45,170 bases of DNA from a bacterium (lineage in GTDB: Bacteria > Pseudomonadota > Gammaproteobacteria > UBA6186 > Azoamicaceae): the NCBI GenBank assembly GCA_027364575.1, contig DAHXPC010000013.1:1-45170 (forward strand), in the 5' to 3' direction. Every line of letters begins with the position of its first letter. The stretch's first letter is position 1. The translations under genes were made by a program, and so were the position numbers. The notes below the pieces were generated by a model, which saw only the letters and a list, made by a program, of their open reading frames with translations, was not told the origin of the DNA and made no database searches. Below are positions 18,657-28,003 of this stretch, in pieces.

Positions 18657-18741
18657 TGGTGCCGAAGGCCGGACTCGAACCGGCACAGCTTGCGCCACCA
18701 CCACCTCAAGGTGGCGTGTATACCAATTTCACCACTTCGGC
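18657..18741 (-). tRNA. tRNA-Leu (anticodon GAG)
   Basis: An 85-nt gene including encoded CCA. The acceptor stem GCCGAAG/CUUCGGC, anticodon stem CCACC/GGUGG with loop UUGAGGU (anticodon GAG), a long class-II variable arm, and T stem GCCGG/CCGGC with loop UUCGAGU are all visible. It decodes CUC/CUU leucine codons. It follows secG as leuU does in E. coli, so it may be cut from a tpiA-secG transcript. Confidence 0.97.
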
Positions 18742-18772
18742 ATTAAAACGTTTTTAACTAGGCAATAAGCCC

Positions 18773-19177
18773 CTATCCATTGTCCTTATGCGCATCGCGT
18801 TTAGGAACTTTATGACTAGGGCTTGGCACTTCCTGCTTTTGTTGCGGGACACTCGGAATATCATTGTCTTTATCCGCTGCAGATTGTGGGATAGAAGTTG
18901 ACTCTACCCGCTTTAAAATTTCATCCAAATCTCTAGGTGCATTCTGATGGGTAGCTAAATACCCTAACATCAAATTAGAGGCAAAAAAGATGGTGACTAA
19001 AATGGCAGTAGCCCGAGTTAAAAAATTCCCTGAGCCCTGACTACCAAAAAAAGTTTGAGAAGCGCTTCCGCCGCCAAAAGAAGCCCCAGCCTCAGCCCCT
19101 TTGCCTTGCTGAATCAAAATAAAGCCGATTAGCCCAACAGAAGCTAATACGTGTATAAATAAAATAATTTGTTCCAT
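18773..19177 (-). CDS. secG: Preprotein translocase subunit SecG
   Basis: A 134-residue inner-membrane protein of the SecYEG channel. Two helices (about 3-23 and 53-72) flank the conserved cytoplasmic loop QQGKGAEAGASFGGGSASQTFFGSQGSGNFL. The hydrophilic C-terminal tail (about 80-134) is Ser/Pro/Lys-rich and longer than in E. coli SecG (110). The start overlaps the tpiA stop by one base (TAATG), so translation is probably coupled. Confidence 0.96.
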   Translation of the reverse strand: MEQIILFIHVLASVGLIGFILIQQGKGAEAGASFGGGSASQTFFGSQGSGNFLTRATAILVTIFFASNLMLGYLATHQNAPRDLDEILKRVESTSIPQSAADKDNDIPSVPQQKQEVPSPSHKVPKRDAHKDNG

Positions 19178-19962
19178 TAAACTCTCGCTATAACACTACT
19201 ACAAATCGTTAAAAAATCGTTCGCTATCAAAGAAGCACCGCCCACCAAAGCACCATCAATCGTATCACTGGCCATTAATCGCTCGGCGTTTTGCCCATTA
19301 ACGCTGCCCCCATATACAATCCGCGTTTTATGCGCATCTAGCAGATTTTTATTAGTCAACCAACTTCTTATGGCCGTATGCACCACTTCAATTTGTTCGA
19401 TACTGGCGGTTAAGCCCGTACCAATTGCCCATACCGGTTCATACGCAATTATCCCTGCTGCCAACATTTCAATGCTTCCATGCTGCAAAATGGCTTCTAA
19501 TTGGCGATAAATAACCTCAACAGTCTTCCCCTGGGTACGCTCTGCCTCTGTCTCGCCAATGCATATAATGGGGATTAGCCCTGCATGATACGACGCAACA
19601 AATTTTCTTGCAATAAGTGTGTCGTCTTCAAAAAACAGTGTGCGGCGCTCTGAGTGCCCAATAATGACATACTGACAGCCTAAATCCATTAACATTTCCG
19701 CTGAGACTTCTCCGGTAAAAGCCCCTTTGCTCTCACAATACACATTTTGTGCCCCCAAACGAATGGGTTTTAGAGCTGGGTTTTTGCTAAGTATAGTTTG
19801 GACTTTCTGCAAATAAACGGCGGGTGGGCATATCACAATTTCTGTATTCGCAGACGTCGTTAGCCCTTTTGCAATATCCGTGAGTAATTGGGCAATGGTT
19901 TTAAATGAACCCTGCATTTTCCAATTCGCGACAATACAAGATTTACGCAGATCTGATGTCAA
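19177..19962 (-). CDS. tpiA: Triose-phosphate isomerase
   Basis: A 261-residue TIM-barrel enzyme converting dihydroxyacetone phosphate and glyceraldehyde 3-phosphate. Active-site elements: ANWKM lysine, GHSERR histidine, and AYEPVWAIGTG with the catalytic glutamate, followed by the phosphate-binding YGGSVNGQN. The only workable start is TTG 19962; AGGA lies about ten bases upstream. An ATG seven bases upstream is in another frame and runs only eight codons. A weak start could lower expression, or a small indel may have removed a former ATG. Confidence 0.95.
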   Translation of the reverse strand: MTSDLRKSCIVANWKMQGSFKTIAQLLTDIAKGLTTSANTEIVICPPAVYLQKVQTILSKNPALKPIRLGAQNVYCESKGAFTGEVSAEMLMDLGCQYVIIGHSERRTLFFEDDTLIARKFVASYHAGLIPIICIGETEAERTQGKTVEVIYRQLEAILQHGSIEMLAAGIIAYEPVWAIGTGLTASIEQIEVVHTAIRSWLTNKNLLDAHKTRIVYGGSVNGQNAERLMASDTIDGALVGGASLIANDFLTICSSVIARV

Positions 19963-20040
19963 TATTCATTATCCTATTAATTACCCTAGCGCATACGATT
20001 ATTTCGGAAAATAACGCGCCAAATAATGGTAGCAAATCCT

Positions 20041-20111
20041 TGGGGTCAAGTCTTCATTTTTCAAAAATATTTATTATTATTGGCAACGTGAAATTTGAAG
20101 ACTTGACTCCA
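20041..20111. repeat. Palindromic repeat, family A copy 1
   Basis: Arms 20041-20063 and 20089-20111 pair over 23 positions with 3 mismatches around a 25-base AT-rich loop. The arms share the core GGGGTCAAGTCTTC with the copy at 22852-22923. It lies between tpiA and the lipoprotein gene. Size and structure suggest a REP-like or MITE-type repeat. It could also fold in RNA as a terminator, though no T-run follows. Confidence 0.85.
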
Positions 20112-20143
20112 CAAATTCTCTGCTTGCGTTTTTGGAAAAGCAC

Positions 20144-20839
20144 TTAGTCCACAGGATTTATCCCCCCTGGAATACCCATGAGTACAGGCTCTTGCGCGGG
20201 CACTACTGGAAGTTGTGCTTCCCGTTCAATGCGTGCCCGGCTTCGCTCTAAGCTTCTTGCCTCAGACTCGCGCAGGCGCTGTTCTCTTTCCAATCGCTGT
20301 CTTTCAATGGCTTGACGTTGATTATCTTGATCGACCCTTCTATACTCATCTGCTTGTAATTGTTCAGCCAAAGCCCTATCACGCGCAATTTGCTGCGCAC
20401 GTGCATGCGCGGCTTCCTGTTGCTGAAGATGGTTGGCTTCCGCAATCGCACGTTGTTGTTCTTGTACTTCTCGAACAAGTGCTTCAGCTCTCTGCTGTTC
20501 TTGCTGCAAACGGTTAAAACGAACTTGTTCTTCACCCCGTATCATCTGACTTTCACGTAATATACGTGCCCTTTCCCTTTCTGCGCTATCTCTTGCCAAT
20601 TTTGCCTGATACGCTTCGTGCTCAAACCATAAGCGATCTTTATAGTCTCTGGATCTTGCTTGTTCTCCTCGTTCACGCTCATAGGCAACCCTATCGCGTT
20701 CACTTTCCTCATAAAGGCGATAATTGCTTGTCCTGTACGCCGTCGAAGGCTGGGTTGTCCCTATATCGGGCAGTTCATAACAACCCGTTAAGCCAAGAAA
20801 AGTTAGCGTTAATAGCCCTAGAATATGAACACGCTGCAT
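20144..20839 (-). CDS. Coiled-coil lipoprotein of unknown function
   Basis: A 231-residue protein. The N-terminal signal (residues 1-19) ends in the lipobox LTGC with Cys20, so it should be a lipoprotein. The Asp typical of inner-membrane retention at position +2 is absent (Tyr21), which favours the outer membrane. Residues about 45-205 are extremely rich in Glu, Arg, Gln and Ala with few breaks: a long coiled coil or single alpha-helix. The C-terminus is a short Pro-rich segment. GGGGG upstream of ATG 20839 acts as ribosome-binding site. No family is recognised. It sits in the accessory patch between tpiA and glmM. Confidence 0.75.
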   Translation of the reverse strand: MQRVHILGLLTLTFLGLTGCYELPDIGTTQPSTAYRTSNYRLYEESERDRVAYERERGEQARSRDYKDRLWFEHEAYQAKLARDSAERERARILRESQMIRGEEQVRFNRLQQEQQRAEALVREVQEQQRAIAEANHLQQQEAAHARAQQIARDRALAEQLQADEYRRVDQDNQRQAIERQRLEREQRLRESEARSLERSRARIEREAQLPVVPAQEPVLMGIPGGINPVD

Positions 20840-21063
20840 TTTACCCCCAATTTTTCACCTACAAGCTTCTCTAATCGATAATAGATCTAAACTTACAGAC
20901 CTAGAACCAATGCTCGGACCCCGTCTTGCCAGAAACAAACTTAATAGTCTAGGCGACGGCCAGCCATAAGCAATTTAACCACCTTTTGAGCATTATTTCT
21001 AGCGCAAATGGAAAGATTTAGAATTATTATTCTAAACTATATAAAATCTTGAGAAACATACGC

Positions 21064-22050
21064 ATGAAATATTTTAAGAGCTCCTTGATCATCACTTTCT
21101 TTGGATTGCTTGCCGCTTTCCTTTGGGGAGGGCTTTCTGCCCTTTTTTTAACCTTGATGCTCTCTATTTTAGAAATCAGCATATCCTTTGATAATGCGAT
21201 TGTACAAGTTGGACGGCTTAAATCTCTGAATACGGTATGGCAGAAGAGATTTTTAACGTGGGGCATTTTCATTGCGGTTTTTGTGGTTCGTATGTTGCTG
21301 CCACTTTGCATTGTGGCATTTTTAACACATTTAAATATCATTGACATTCTTTGCTTGGCTTTTAAAGATCCGATACGGTATTCCCATCATCTAACACAAG
21401 CAAAACCTGCTATTTCTTCTTTTGGGGGGATATTTTTAGGGTTAGTGTTTTTATCCTTTCTATTCGATAAAAATAAAAGCATTCACTGGCTTGGACACTT
21501 GGAAAGAAAATTAGCGTTACTTGGAAAATATCGATTTATTCCTATTTTTATTGCGATAGCAACCTTAATCGGACTTCAAGCTTTGGTTCCGCTTGATCAA
21601 CAATTTGAAGTTATGGTAGCCGGTGCTTTAGGCATTATTGTATTTATAGTGTTGCATTTGCTCACTGCCGCACTCAATAAAAAAAATCAGAGCGCAAAGC
21701 ACAGTTATTTAATGCAATTTTTATACTTAGAGGTTTTAGATGCTTCATTTTCATTAGATAGCGTTATAGGCGCTTTTGCCATTTCCAAAGATATCGTTAT
21801 TATCTTATTGGGTTTAACCATTGGGGCCGTATTTGTGCGTTCCATAACGATCTTTTTGGTTCATCACCAAACAACCCATAAGTACCCATTTTTAGAACAT
21901 GGTGCTTTTTACGCAGTAGGTGCATTAGGTATTATTATGTTAATCGATATTATCCATCATGTTCCAGAAATTTTAACGGGTCTGATTGGCGTTGGTTTGT
22001 TAGGGTTATCTCTACTTTCTTCTATTTTTTATAATAAAAATCGACTTTAA
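21064..22050 (+). CDS. DUF475 / TerC-like integral membrane protein
   Basis: A 328-residue multi-pass protein with about nine helices. Two similar acidic motifs, LEISISFDNAIV (near residue 45) and YLEVLDASFSLDSVIGAFAIS (near 230), are characteristic of the DUF475 branch of the TerC superfamily. Members have been linked to tellurite resistance or metal (manganese) export, but the substrate here is unknown. ATG 21064 is preferred over a TTG at 21049. The gene stands alone, divergent from the lipoprotein gene. No manganese riboswitch could be recognised in the 224 bases upstream. Confidence 0.85.
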   Translation: MKYFKSSLIITFFGLLAAFLWGGLSALFLTLMLSILEISISFDNAIVQVGRLKSLNTVWQKRFLTWGIFIAVFVVRMLLPLCIVAFLTHLNIIDILCLAFKDPIRYSHHLTQAKPAISSFGGIFLGLVFLSFLFDKNKSIHWLGHLERKLALLGKYRFIPIFIAIATLIGLQALVPLDQQFEVMVAGALGIIVFIVLHLLTAALNKKNQSAKHSYLMQFLYLEVLDASFSLDSVIGAFAISKDIVIILLGLTIGAVFVRSITIFLVHHQTTHKYPFLEHGAFYAVGALGIIMLIDIIHHVPEILTGLIGVGLLGLSLLSSIFYNKNRL

Positions 22051-22168
22051 TCAAATTAAGTCACACAGTAATGTCAGTACTAAATTTAATACGCCCAACC
22101 CAAAACTACAATTAATAATTATAAAACAACAAAGTAGAGGATTTTGCTATTGATTACCGAAAACACCC

Positions 22169-22722
22169 CTAATTGTTTATTTTAGCATGAGTATTACTAA
22201 AAGCCTTGTTAATTGTGGCTTTAATTGTATCTTCAGTGCAATAAAGAAAAACAGCATCGGGTATTGGTAGATCCTGTTTTTTCATTTCAATAGCTAATTT
22301 TTTAGACCACTCTTCATTAGTTGAAGCTGAAACATAAGTTAGTATATCGTTATATGGCGGTTTAGCCTCAAGTTTTCCAAATAAAAATTGGCAATATTTT
22401 CTGAACCACAAAAACAGGCGATTTGAAAGTTTTTAAAGTTTTGTTTGCTATTGCCTGATTCGTATTTTTCTTGGAAATATGTCAGATTATCTACAATTAG
22501 TGAAGCGTTTAAAGGGGTTAATGTTTCCATAATGACCGGAACAATTATTCTAGCTTCATGTGAATCTCCTGTTTTTCTGGAAAATTCATTCCATTTGGTT
22601 TGTAACCAAGACAGCTTGTTTTTAAACTGTGTTGTTTTATTACCAATAGCAATTAGAGTCTCAGCGCGGGAATTAGGGCTTATTTTAATTTTTTATTGCT
22701 TAAAATCATGTTGATGAAGCAT
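22169..22722 (-). pseudogene. Decayed gene, unknown family
   Basis: Reading from ATG 22722 (AGAGG upstream), the frame hits TAA at 22695-22693 (codon 10). It is then open through SWLQTKWNEFSRKTGD and METLTPLNASLIVDNLTYFQ to about 22395. There a shift, probably at a T5 run in the segment encoding IANF, moves the coding sense to the next frame. That frame continues FLFGKLEAKPPYNDILTYVS to the stop at 22169. Joined, the product would be about 180 residues, soluble, with no motif I recognise. One nonsense and one frameshift mutation suggest a dead gene, though a sequencing error could explain one of them. Confidence 0.6.
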
Positions 22723-22851
22723 GTCAACTATCCTCTTGAACCTCTATAATAATAGTATACTACTCCTAATTATTAAATAAATGGCTGATTCCGTCACGAT
22801 TATTAATTCTTCATAAGAATATGAAAGCTATATGATAATATTGAGGTTTTG

Positions 22852-22923
22852 TGAGGTCAAGTCTTCAAATTTCAAAGATAATTTATTATTGTAGGCTCTG
22901 TGAAATTTGAAGACTTGACCCCA
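22852..22923. repeat. Palindromic repeat, family A copy 2
   Basis: Arms 22852-22874 and 22901-22923 pair over 23 positions with one mismatch around a 26-base loop that includes TTTATTATT, as in copy 1. It lies in the gene-poor stretch 22723-23219 between the pseudogene and glmM. Apart from the tiny ORF at 22968-23093, I see nothing else in that stretch. Confidence 0.88.
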
Positions 22924-22967
22924 AAAATCTGTATTCAAAAAATCCAATAAGACCGTCTAGACAGAAC

Positions 22968-23093
22968 ATGGACACAACTCAGTATCTTACAGAAGAAGAT
23001 GCATTATTGCCAAAGAATCCACAAACTTCTTGTTGGACTGTCTTGTGGGATTATGTTTGTTGTAGAGGTCAAAAGAAAAACACAGTGATATAA
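22968..23093 (+). CDS. Possible 41-residue Cys/Trp-containing peptide
   Basis: An ATG-started frame of 41 residues reading MDTTQYLTEEDALLPKNP, followed by a SCWTVLWDYVCCRGQKK segment. There is no convincing ribosome-binding site. It may be a remnant of a larger gene or chance. Listed because the composition (three Cys, two Trp, basic tail) is unusual for random AT-rich DNA. Confidence 0.22.
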   Translation: MDTTQYLTEEDALLPKNPQTSCWTVLWDYVCCRGQKKNTVI

Positions 23094-23219
23094 AAAAGGG
23101 GGGCACCCAAACGGTGATTTTTACACCAAAAATGTGCTATTTGAGTCTGTTGTCATTATAACGGGAAACAATCTACAAACAGTCCATTAGCCTTTGCTAT
23201 TGAATAAAAAAACAACTCG

Positions 23220-24578
23220 TCAAAGATCAGACTTGACCCCTATACTCTTTTTCACCACTTCTGCAAGTTCTTCTGCAATCGATTCAACTAATGTAGAATC
23301 TTGCCCTTCTACCATTACCCGCACCAACGCTTCCGTGCCTGAGGGACGTAATAATACGCGTCCTTCACCCTTTAAACGCTGTTCAGCATCGTTGACTGCA
23401 TGTTGAATTTTTGGGTGATCAATAATCTGAGTACGAATGGCAATGGGGACATTAATTAATATCTGTGGACACTTAGTCATGCCTTCTTTTAATTCTTTTA
23501 AAGATTTGCCAGAGCAGCACATTACTGCCACTACTCGCAGCGCTGAGATAATGCCATCGCCAGTACTATTGGCATCCAAACAAATAATATGACCGGAGGC
23601 CTCGCCCCCTAAATTCCACTGATGTTTTTCAAGCATTTTCATAACATGCCGATCGCCGACATGGGTTCGAAGGAAAGGAATACCGGCGGTTTGAAACGCC
23701 AATTCCAAACCATAATTACTCATGACCGTGCCAACAACACCACCCGCTAATCGATTGGTTTTGGCATACCATTTGGCAATAATAAAAATCAATTCATCGC
23801 CGTCTACCACAGCCCCGGTGTGATCAACCATAATCACTCTATCACCATCGCCATCTAAGGCAATACCCGCATGGGCATTTTCTAAACGGACTTTTTCAGC
23901 CAGTGGGCCTGGATAGGTTGAACCGCAGCCATCATTAATATTAAAACCATCGGGTTCACTGGCCATTTCAATCACTTCTGCGCCTAATTCTCTAAAGACG
24001 GTTGGCGCAATTTTATAGGTTGCGCCATTTGCGCAATCAATCACTAATTTAATGCCGCGTAGATCGAGCGAAACGGGGAAAGTATTTTTACAAAACTCTA
24101 CATAACGGCCTTCGGCATCTCGAACCCTGGAAGCTTTGCCCAACGCTTTGGAGTCTACCGTTGTCATGATTGAATCTAATGCGGCTTCTATTACTAATTC
24201 TTTTTCATCGGGTAATTTTGTGCCTTCTGCAGAGAAAAATTTAATGCCATTATCATAATACGGATTATGCGAAGCGCTAATCACAATACCAATATCGACC
24301 CGCAAAGCACGGGTTAAATAAGCGATCCCCGGCGTTGGCATAGGCCCCAATAACAGTATATCAACGCCTGCAGAAGACAAACCCGCTTCTAATGCCGACT
24401 CAAGAAGATATCCCGATATACGCGTATCTTTACCAATTAAAACCTTACTTCTTTTTTCCGGACGATTTTTATTGAGCACGCTACCAACTGCCCAGCCTAA
24501 TTTTAACATCCAATCTGCGGATATGGGAGATTGGCCAACACGCCCACGGATGCCATCCGTTCCAAAATATTTTTTCAT
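23220..24578 (-). CDS. glmM: Phosphoglucosamine mutase
   Basis: A 452-residue enzyme that turns glucosamine 6-phosphate into glucosamine 1-phosphate for peptidoglycan and LPS precursors. Motifs: [10 protein letters not shown], the phosphoserine loop [12 protein letters not shown] (active Ser103), metal-binding DGDGDR (about 243-248), GEASGH, and the phosphate-binding [15 protein letters not shown]. The last residues, GVKSDL, are encoded by DNA matching the family A palindromic repeat (23229-23240), so the native C-terminus has probably been replaced by repeat sequence. It starts 15 bp after ftsH; folP, which usually lies between them, is absent. Confidence 0.96.
   Translation of the reverse strand: MKKYFGTDGIRGRVGQSPISADWMLKLGWAVGSVLNKNRPEKRSKVLIGKDTRISGYLLESALEAGLSSAGVDILLLGPMPTPGIAYLTRALRVDIGIVISASHNPYYDNGIKFFSAEGTKLPDEKELVIEAALDSIMTTVDSKALGKASRVRDAEGRYVEFCKNTFPVSLDLRGIKLVIDCANGATYKIAPTVFRELGAEVIEMASEPDGFNINDGCGSTYPGPLAEKVRLENAHAGIALDGDGDRVIMVDHTGAVVDGDELIFIIAKWYAKTNRLAGGVVGTVMSNYGLELAFQTAGIPFLRTHVGDRHVMKMLEKHQWNLGGEASGHIICLDANSTGDGIISALRVVAVMCCSGKSLKELKEGMTKCPQILINVPIAIRTQIIDHPKIQHAVNDAEQRLKGEGRVLLRPSGTEALVRVMVEGQDSTLVESIAEELAEVVKKSIGVKSDL
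23229..23240. repeat. Half-repeat of palindrome family A inside glmM 3' end
   Basis: The minus strand reads GGGGTCAAGTCT, identical to 12 bases of the arm of the repeats at 20041 and 22852. It encodes the V-K-S part of the GlmM C-terminus. The match is short, but its position at the edge of the accessory patch supports shared origin. Confidence 0.5.
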
Positions 24579-24593
24579 AAAAACTTCTATAAT

Positions 24594-26519
24594 TTAAGGT
24601 TCGCTCGCTGCAGGATCGCCGATCGCAGAGTCTGCTTGATTAATACGGGAGGCTGCTTCCTCGCGTTTTTTCTTTCGACTATGTCCGCCATTGTTATCAT
24701 ACCAATCCCGAGGTTCTTGAGGTGCATGCCCTGCCATGGCATCTTTAATTTGTTCTTTATCAATGGTTTCATATTTCAATAATGCCTCTGCCATTATATG
24801 CAATTTATCCATATTGGCATGTAATATTTTTTTCGCCGTTTGGTAAGTACGATCAATAATCAGACGAATTTCTTCATCAATAATATGTGCAGTTTCATCT
24901 GATATTTCTTTATGTTTAGGTGTCGCATGACCTAAAAACACTTCATTCCCTTCTTCTTCGCCATAAGTTAAAGGCCCCAAACGTTCCGATAGCCCCCAAC
25001 GCGTTACCATACTGCGCGCAATATCGGTCGCGCGTTTGATATCATTTGAAGCGCCGGTGGTCACGCTTTCTTTACCAAATATTAATTCTTCAGCAATACG
25101 TCCGCCAAACAGACCTGCAAGCTGGCTCTCTAATCGCTGTTTGCTATAACTATAGCGATCGTTTTCAGGCAGAAACATTGTCACCCCTAAAGCACGGCCT
25201 CGGGGAATAATGCTTACTTTATAAACGGGATCGTGATCGGGAACAGATAAACCGACAATTGCATGTCCGGCTTCATGATAAGCCGTTAGCTTACGTTCAC
25301 TTTCATTCATGACCATAGAGCCGCGTTCGACCCCCATTAATAGCTTATCTTTGGCTTTTTCAAACTCAGACATTTCTACCATACGTTTATTCGCCCTGGC
25401 TGCAAATAGTGCTGCTTCATTCACTAAATTGGCAAGATCGGCACCTGAAAATCCTGGTGTTCCCCGGGCAATCACTCGGGCATCGACATTTTCAGAAATA
25501 GGTACTTTACGCATATGCACTTTTAAAATTTGCTCACGGCCTCGAATATCCGGTAAGCCGACACTCACTTGTCTATCGAAGCGACCTGGACGCAACAATG
25601 CCGGATCCAATACATCTGGACGATTGGTTGCGGCGATCACAATCACACCTTCATTCCCTTCAAAGCCATCCATTTCCACTAATAATTGGTTTAAGGTTTG
25701 TTCACGTTCATCATGGCCGCCCCCTAATCCTGCGCCCCGATGTCTTCCGACCGCATCAATTTCATCGATAAAAATAATACAAGGGGCGTGTTTTTTAGCT
25801 TGTTCAAACATATCCCGTACGCGAGAGGCGCCTACCCCCACAAACATCTCGACAAAATCTGAGCCTGAAATGGTAAAAAATGGCACCTTGGCTTCACCGG
25901 CAATCGCTCTTGCCAATAATGTTTTTCCAGTTCCTGGCTGCCCTACCATTAATACGCCTCTGGGAATTTTGCCCCCTAATTTTTGAAATTTCGCGGGATC
26001 TCTTAAAAATTCTACTAACTCGCCGACTTCTTCTTTTGCTTCATCGACACCGGCGACATCGGCAAAAGTGACCTTCACTTGATCTTCACCCAAGAGTCGG
26101 GCTCGGCTACGGCCAAAAGACATAGCCCCTCGTCCCCCGCTACCGCCTTGCATCTGGCGCATAAAGAAGATCCATACACCAATAAATAAAGCGATAGGGA
26201 ACCAACTGACAAAAATATTCATTAATAGGCTGGGTTGCTCAGGCGCCTTGCCCATCACGGTTGCACCATGCTCCACCAATGCATTCATCACCGATTCAGA
26301 CATTTGCGGAATATAGGTTTCAAACGGTTTATCGCTTTGCGTAATCCCTTTAATATTTCTTTCTTCTATCGCAACCCGTTTAATATCCCCTGCTTTCACT
26401 TTTTCTAAAAATTGTGAATACGGGATCTTAGTTGCCGGCTTAGGCATCTGTCCGAAATTAGTAAATACGGACATTAGCACTAATGCAATAACCAACCACA
26501 ATGCAAGATTTTTAAGCAT
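24594..26519 (-). CDS. ftsH: ATP-dependent zinc metalloprotease FtsH
   Basis: A 641-residue membrane-anchored AAA+ protease that degrades damaged membrane proteins and regulators. Helix 1 (about 4-22) and helix 2 (about 97-118) flank a periplasmic domain. Then come Walker A GQPGTGKT (193-200), Walker B IIFIDEID, the second region of homology [22 protein letters not shown], and the zinc site HEAGH near residue 415. I chose ATG 26519 ([19 protein letters not shown]), matching E. coli length (644). The longer frame to 26603 reads through rlmE. Eight-base overlap with the rlmE end. Confidence 0.97.
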   Translation of the reverse strand: MLKNLALWLVIALVLMSVFTNFGQMPKPATKIPYSQFLEKVKAGDIKRVAIEERNIKGITQSDKPFETYIPQMSESVMNALVEHGATVMGKAPEQPSLLMNIFVSWFPIALFIGVWIFFMRQMQGGSGGRGAMSFGRSRARLLGEDQVKVTFADVAGVDEAKEEVGELVEFLRDPAKFQKLGGKIPRGVLMVGQPGTGKTLLARAIAGEAKVPFFTISGSDFVEMFVGVGASRVRDMFEQAKKHAPCIIFIDEIDAVGRHRGAGLGGGHDEREQTLNQLLVEMDGFEGNEGVIVIAATNRPDVLDPALLRPGRFDRQVSVGLPDIRGREQILKVHMRKVPISENVDARVIARGTPGFSGADLANLVNEAALFAARANKRMVEMSEFEKAKDKLLMGVERGSMVMNESERKLTAYHEAGHAIVGLSVPDHDPVYKVSIIPRGRALGVTMFLPENDRYSYSKQRLESQLAGLFGGRIAEELIFGKESVTTGASNDIKRATDIARSMVTRWGLSERLGPLTYGEEEGNEVFLGHATPKHKEISDETAHIIDEEIRLIIDRTYQTAKKILHANMDKLHIMAEALLKYETIDKEQIKDAMAGHAPQEPRDWYDNNGGHSRKKKREEAASRINQADSAIGDPAASEP

Positions 26520-27180
26520 ATCGTTCAAGGTACACGCCCCTCGTTTCTTTAGTCGTTGATAAATAGCCCTTGGCCAATAAATAGACCTCGCGTGAACCTG
26601 CACGTGAGGCCTTTGGTTTCCGGACGACGACTTCTTTAAAACTGCTTTTAAGGATCTTAAGATATTCCTGGAAGCCTGATCCTTGAAATACCTTAATCAA
26701 AAATTCACCATTTTTAACCAATACACGCTCAGCAAATAATAGTGCTATTTCAGCTAAAGCAGAAGCTCTTGCTTGATCGACTGAAGTTATACCACTTATA
26801 TTGGGGGCCATATCCGAAATTACAAGGTCAACCTTACCTTCTAATGTCGATACCCATCCCTCTAACTGCTCCGCATTGTGAAAATCGCCTTCTATTATAT
26901 CGACGCCGTTTAGTGATTCCATCGGTAAAATATCGATTGCCCATACTTTGCCTTCTAATCCAACACATTTAGCCGCCACTTGAGACCAGCCCCCGGGTGC
27001 GGCTCCCAAATCGACAACGGTCATCCCTTTTTCTAATATTTTATCTTTTTTCTGGATTTCCAATAACTTATAGGCTGCACGCGAACGATAGCCTTCTTCC
27101 CGCGCGAGCAAAACGTAGTGATCTGAATGCTGCCTTTCTAGCCAGCGTTTACTGCTTTGGCTTTTCGCTTTACTTCCCAT
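26512..27180 (-). CDS. rlmE: 23S rRNA (uridine-2'-O)-methyltransferase
   Basis: A 222-residue FtsJ/RrmJ-family enzyme that methylates U2552 of 23S rRNA. The SAM-binding motif [15 protein letters not shown] and the catalytic region [18 protein letters not shown] are present, with the K-D-K-E set plausible from [10 protein letters not shown] and [12 protein letters not shown] 27180 is chosen; TTG 27186 is also in frame. It is co-directional with ftsH and divergent from yhbY, the standard gammaproteobacterial arrangement. Confidence 0.96.
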   Translation of the reverse strand: MGSKAKSQSSKRWLERQHSDHYVLLAREEGYRSRAAYKLLEIQKKDKILEKGMTVVDLGAAPGGWSQVAAKCVGLEGKVWAIDILPMESLNGVDIIEGDFHNAEQLEGWVSTLEGKVDLVISDMAPNISGITSVDQARASALAEIALLFAERVLVKNGEFLIKVFQGSGFQEYLKILKSSFKEVVVRKPKASRAGSREVYLLAKGYLSTTKETRGVYLERYA

Positions 27181-27239
27181 TATCAAAACTCATTAAATTA
27201 CGGTAGAATAGTTTTATATTATAAGGAGTAAGTTACTAT

Positions 27240-27530
27240 ATGTCACTCACAAGCCGAACCAAGCAGACACTGGTTGCCAATGCACACGCACTACACCCTC
27301 TTGTTATTATAGGCAATGATGGATTATCTGCTGGGGTATTAGCCGAAATTAATCGCGCATTATACGATCATGAACTGATTAAAGTTCGAATTCCAAAAAA
27401 TGGCGATAAAACGGAAAAAAACGCATTAGCCGCCGAAATTTGCAATGAACTAAAAGCCGAGTGCGTTAAAATAATTGGCAATATTGCTATTTTATATCGC
27501 CCTTCTGAGAAAAAGAAAGCTAAAGCCTAA
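27240..27530 (+). CDS. yhbY: Ribosome assembly RNA-binding protein YhbY
   Basis: A 96-residue CRM-domain protein associated with pre-50S particles. The family pattern (LKxxAHxLxPxVxIGxxGL) appears as [20 protein letters not shown], and the ending [10 protein letters not shown] is typical. It is divergent from rlmE (59-bp gap, TATATT and TATAAT-like boxes on either strand). Its stop codon overlaps the stop of greA by four bases, tail to tail. Confidence 0.95.
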   Translation: MSLTSRTKQTLVANAHALHPLVIIGNDGLSAGVLAEINRALYDHELIKVRIPKNGDKTEKNALAAEICNELKAECVKIIGNIAILYRPSEKKKAKA

Positions 27531-28003
27531 ACATAGGTTACATTGCCAACTTCATATAAAACCACACCATTCGGGGCGTTGACTTCTACCTCATCGCCGG
27601 TATGTTTTCCGATGACTGCGCGCGCAATCGGAGAAGTAATGGAAATCTTGCCCGCTTTAAGCTCTGCTTCATCTTCGCCCACGATTTGGTAGGTCATTTC
27701 TTGATCGGTATCCAGATTGATTAACAATACGGTAGCGCCAAAAACCACTTTACCATCGTTAACAATGCCTGTTAAATCAATAATTTGTGAATTTCCCAGT
27801 TTATTCTCAATATCTCGAATGCGCCCTTCAATAAATCCTTGTTGTTCTTTGGCGGCATGATATTCTGCATTTTCTTTTAAATCGCCGTGCGCTCTAGCTT
27901 CCGCAATGGCGCTGATAACCTTTGGACGCGCAACCGTTTTTAAAATATGCAACTCTGCGCGCAATTTTTCGACCCCTACGGCGGTCATCGGAAATTTATT
28001 CAT
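27527..28003 (-). CDS. greA: Transcription elongation factor GreA
   Basis: A 158-residue factor that rescues backtracked RNA polymerase by stimulating transcript cleavage. The N-terminal coiled coil (about 8-75) carries the tip acidic residues in [20 protein letters not shown] (Asp41, Glu44 region). The C-terminal FKBP-like domain includes [22 protein letters not shown]. Length is the usual 158. AAGG lies about nine bases before ATG 28003. Confidence 0.97.
   Translation of the reverse strand: MNKFPMTAVGVEKLRAELHILKTVARPKVISAIAEARAHGDLKENAEYHAAKEQQGFIEGRIRDIENKLGNSQIIDLTGIVNDGKVVFGATVLLINLDTDQEMTYQIVGEDEAELKAGKISITSPIARAVIGKHTGDEVEVNAPNGVVLYEVGNVTYV

Noticed and set aside
20840..21063. Manganese-sensing riboswitch before the TerC-like gene
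   Set aside because: The expected conserved core could not be recognised; only ordinary AT-rich DNA is seen.
25309..25986. 225-codon frame antisense to ftsH
   Set aside because: Low-complexity Ser/Pro/Thr translation mirroring the strongly conserved ftsH ATPase region; no start signal.
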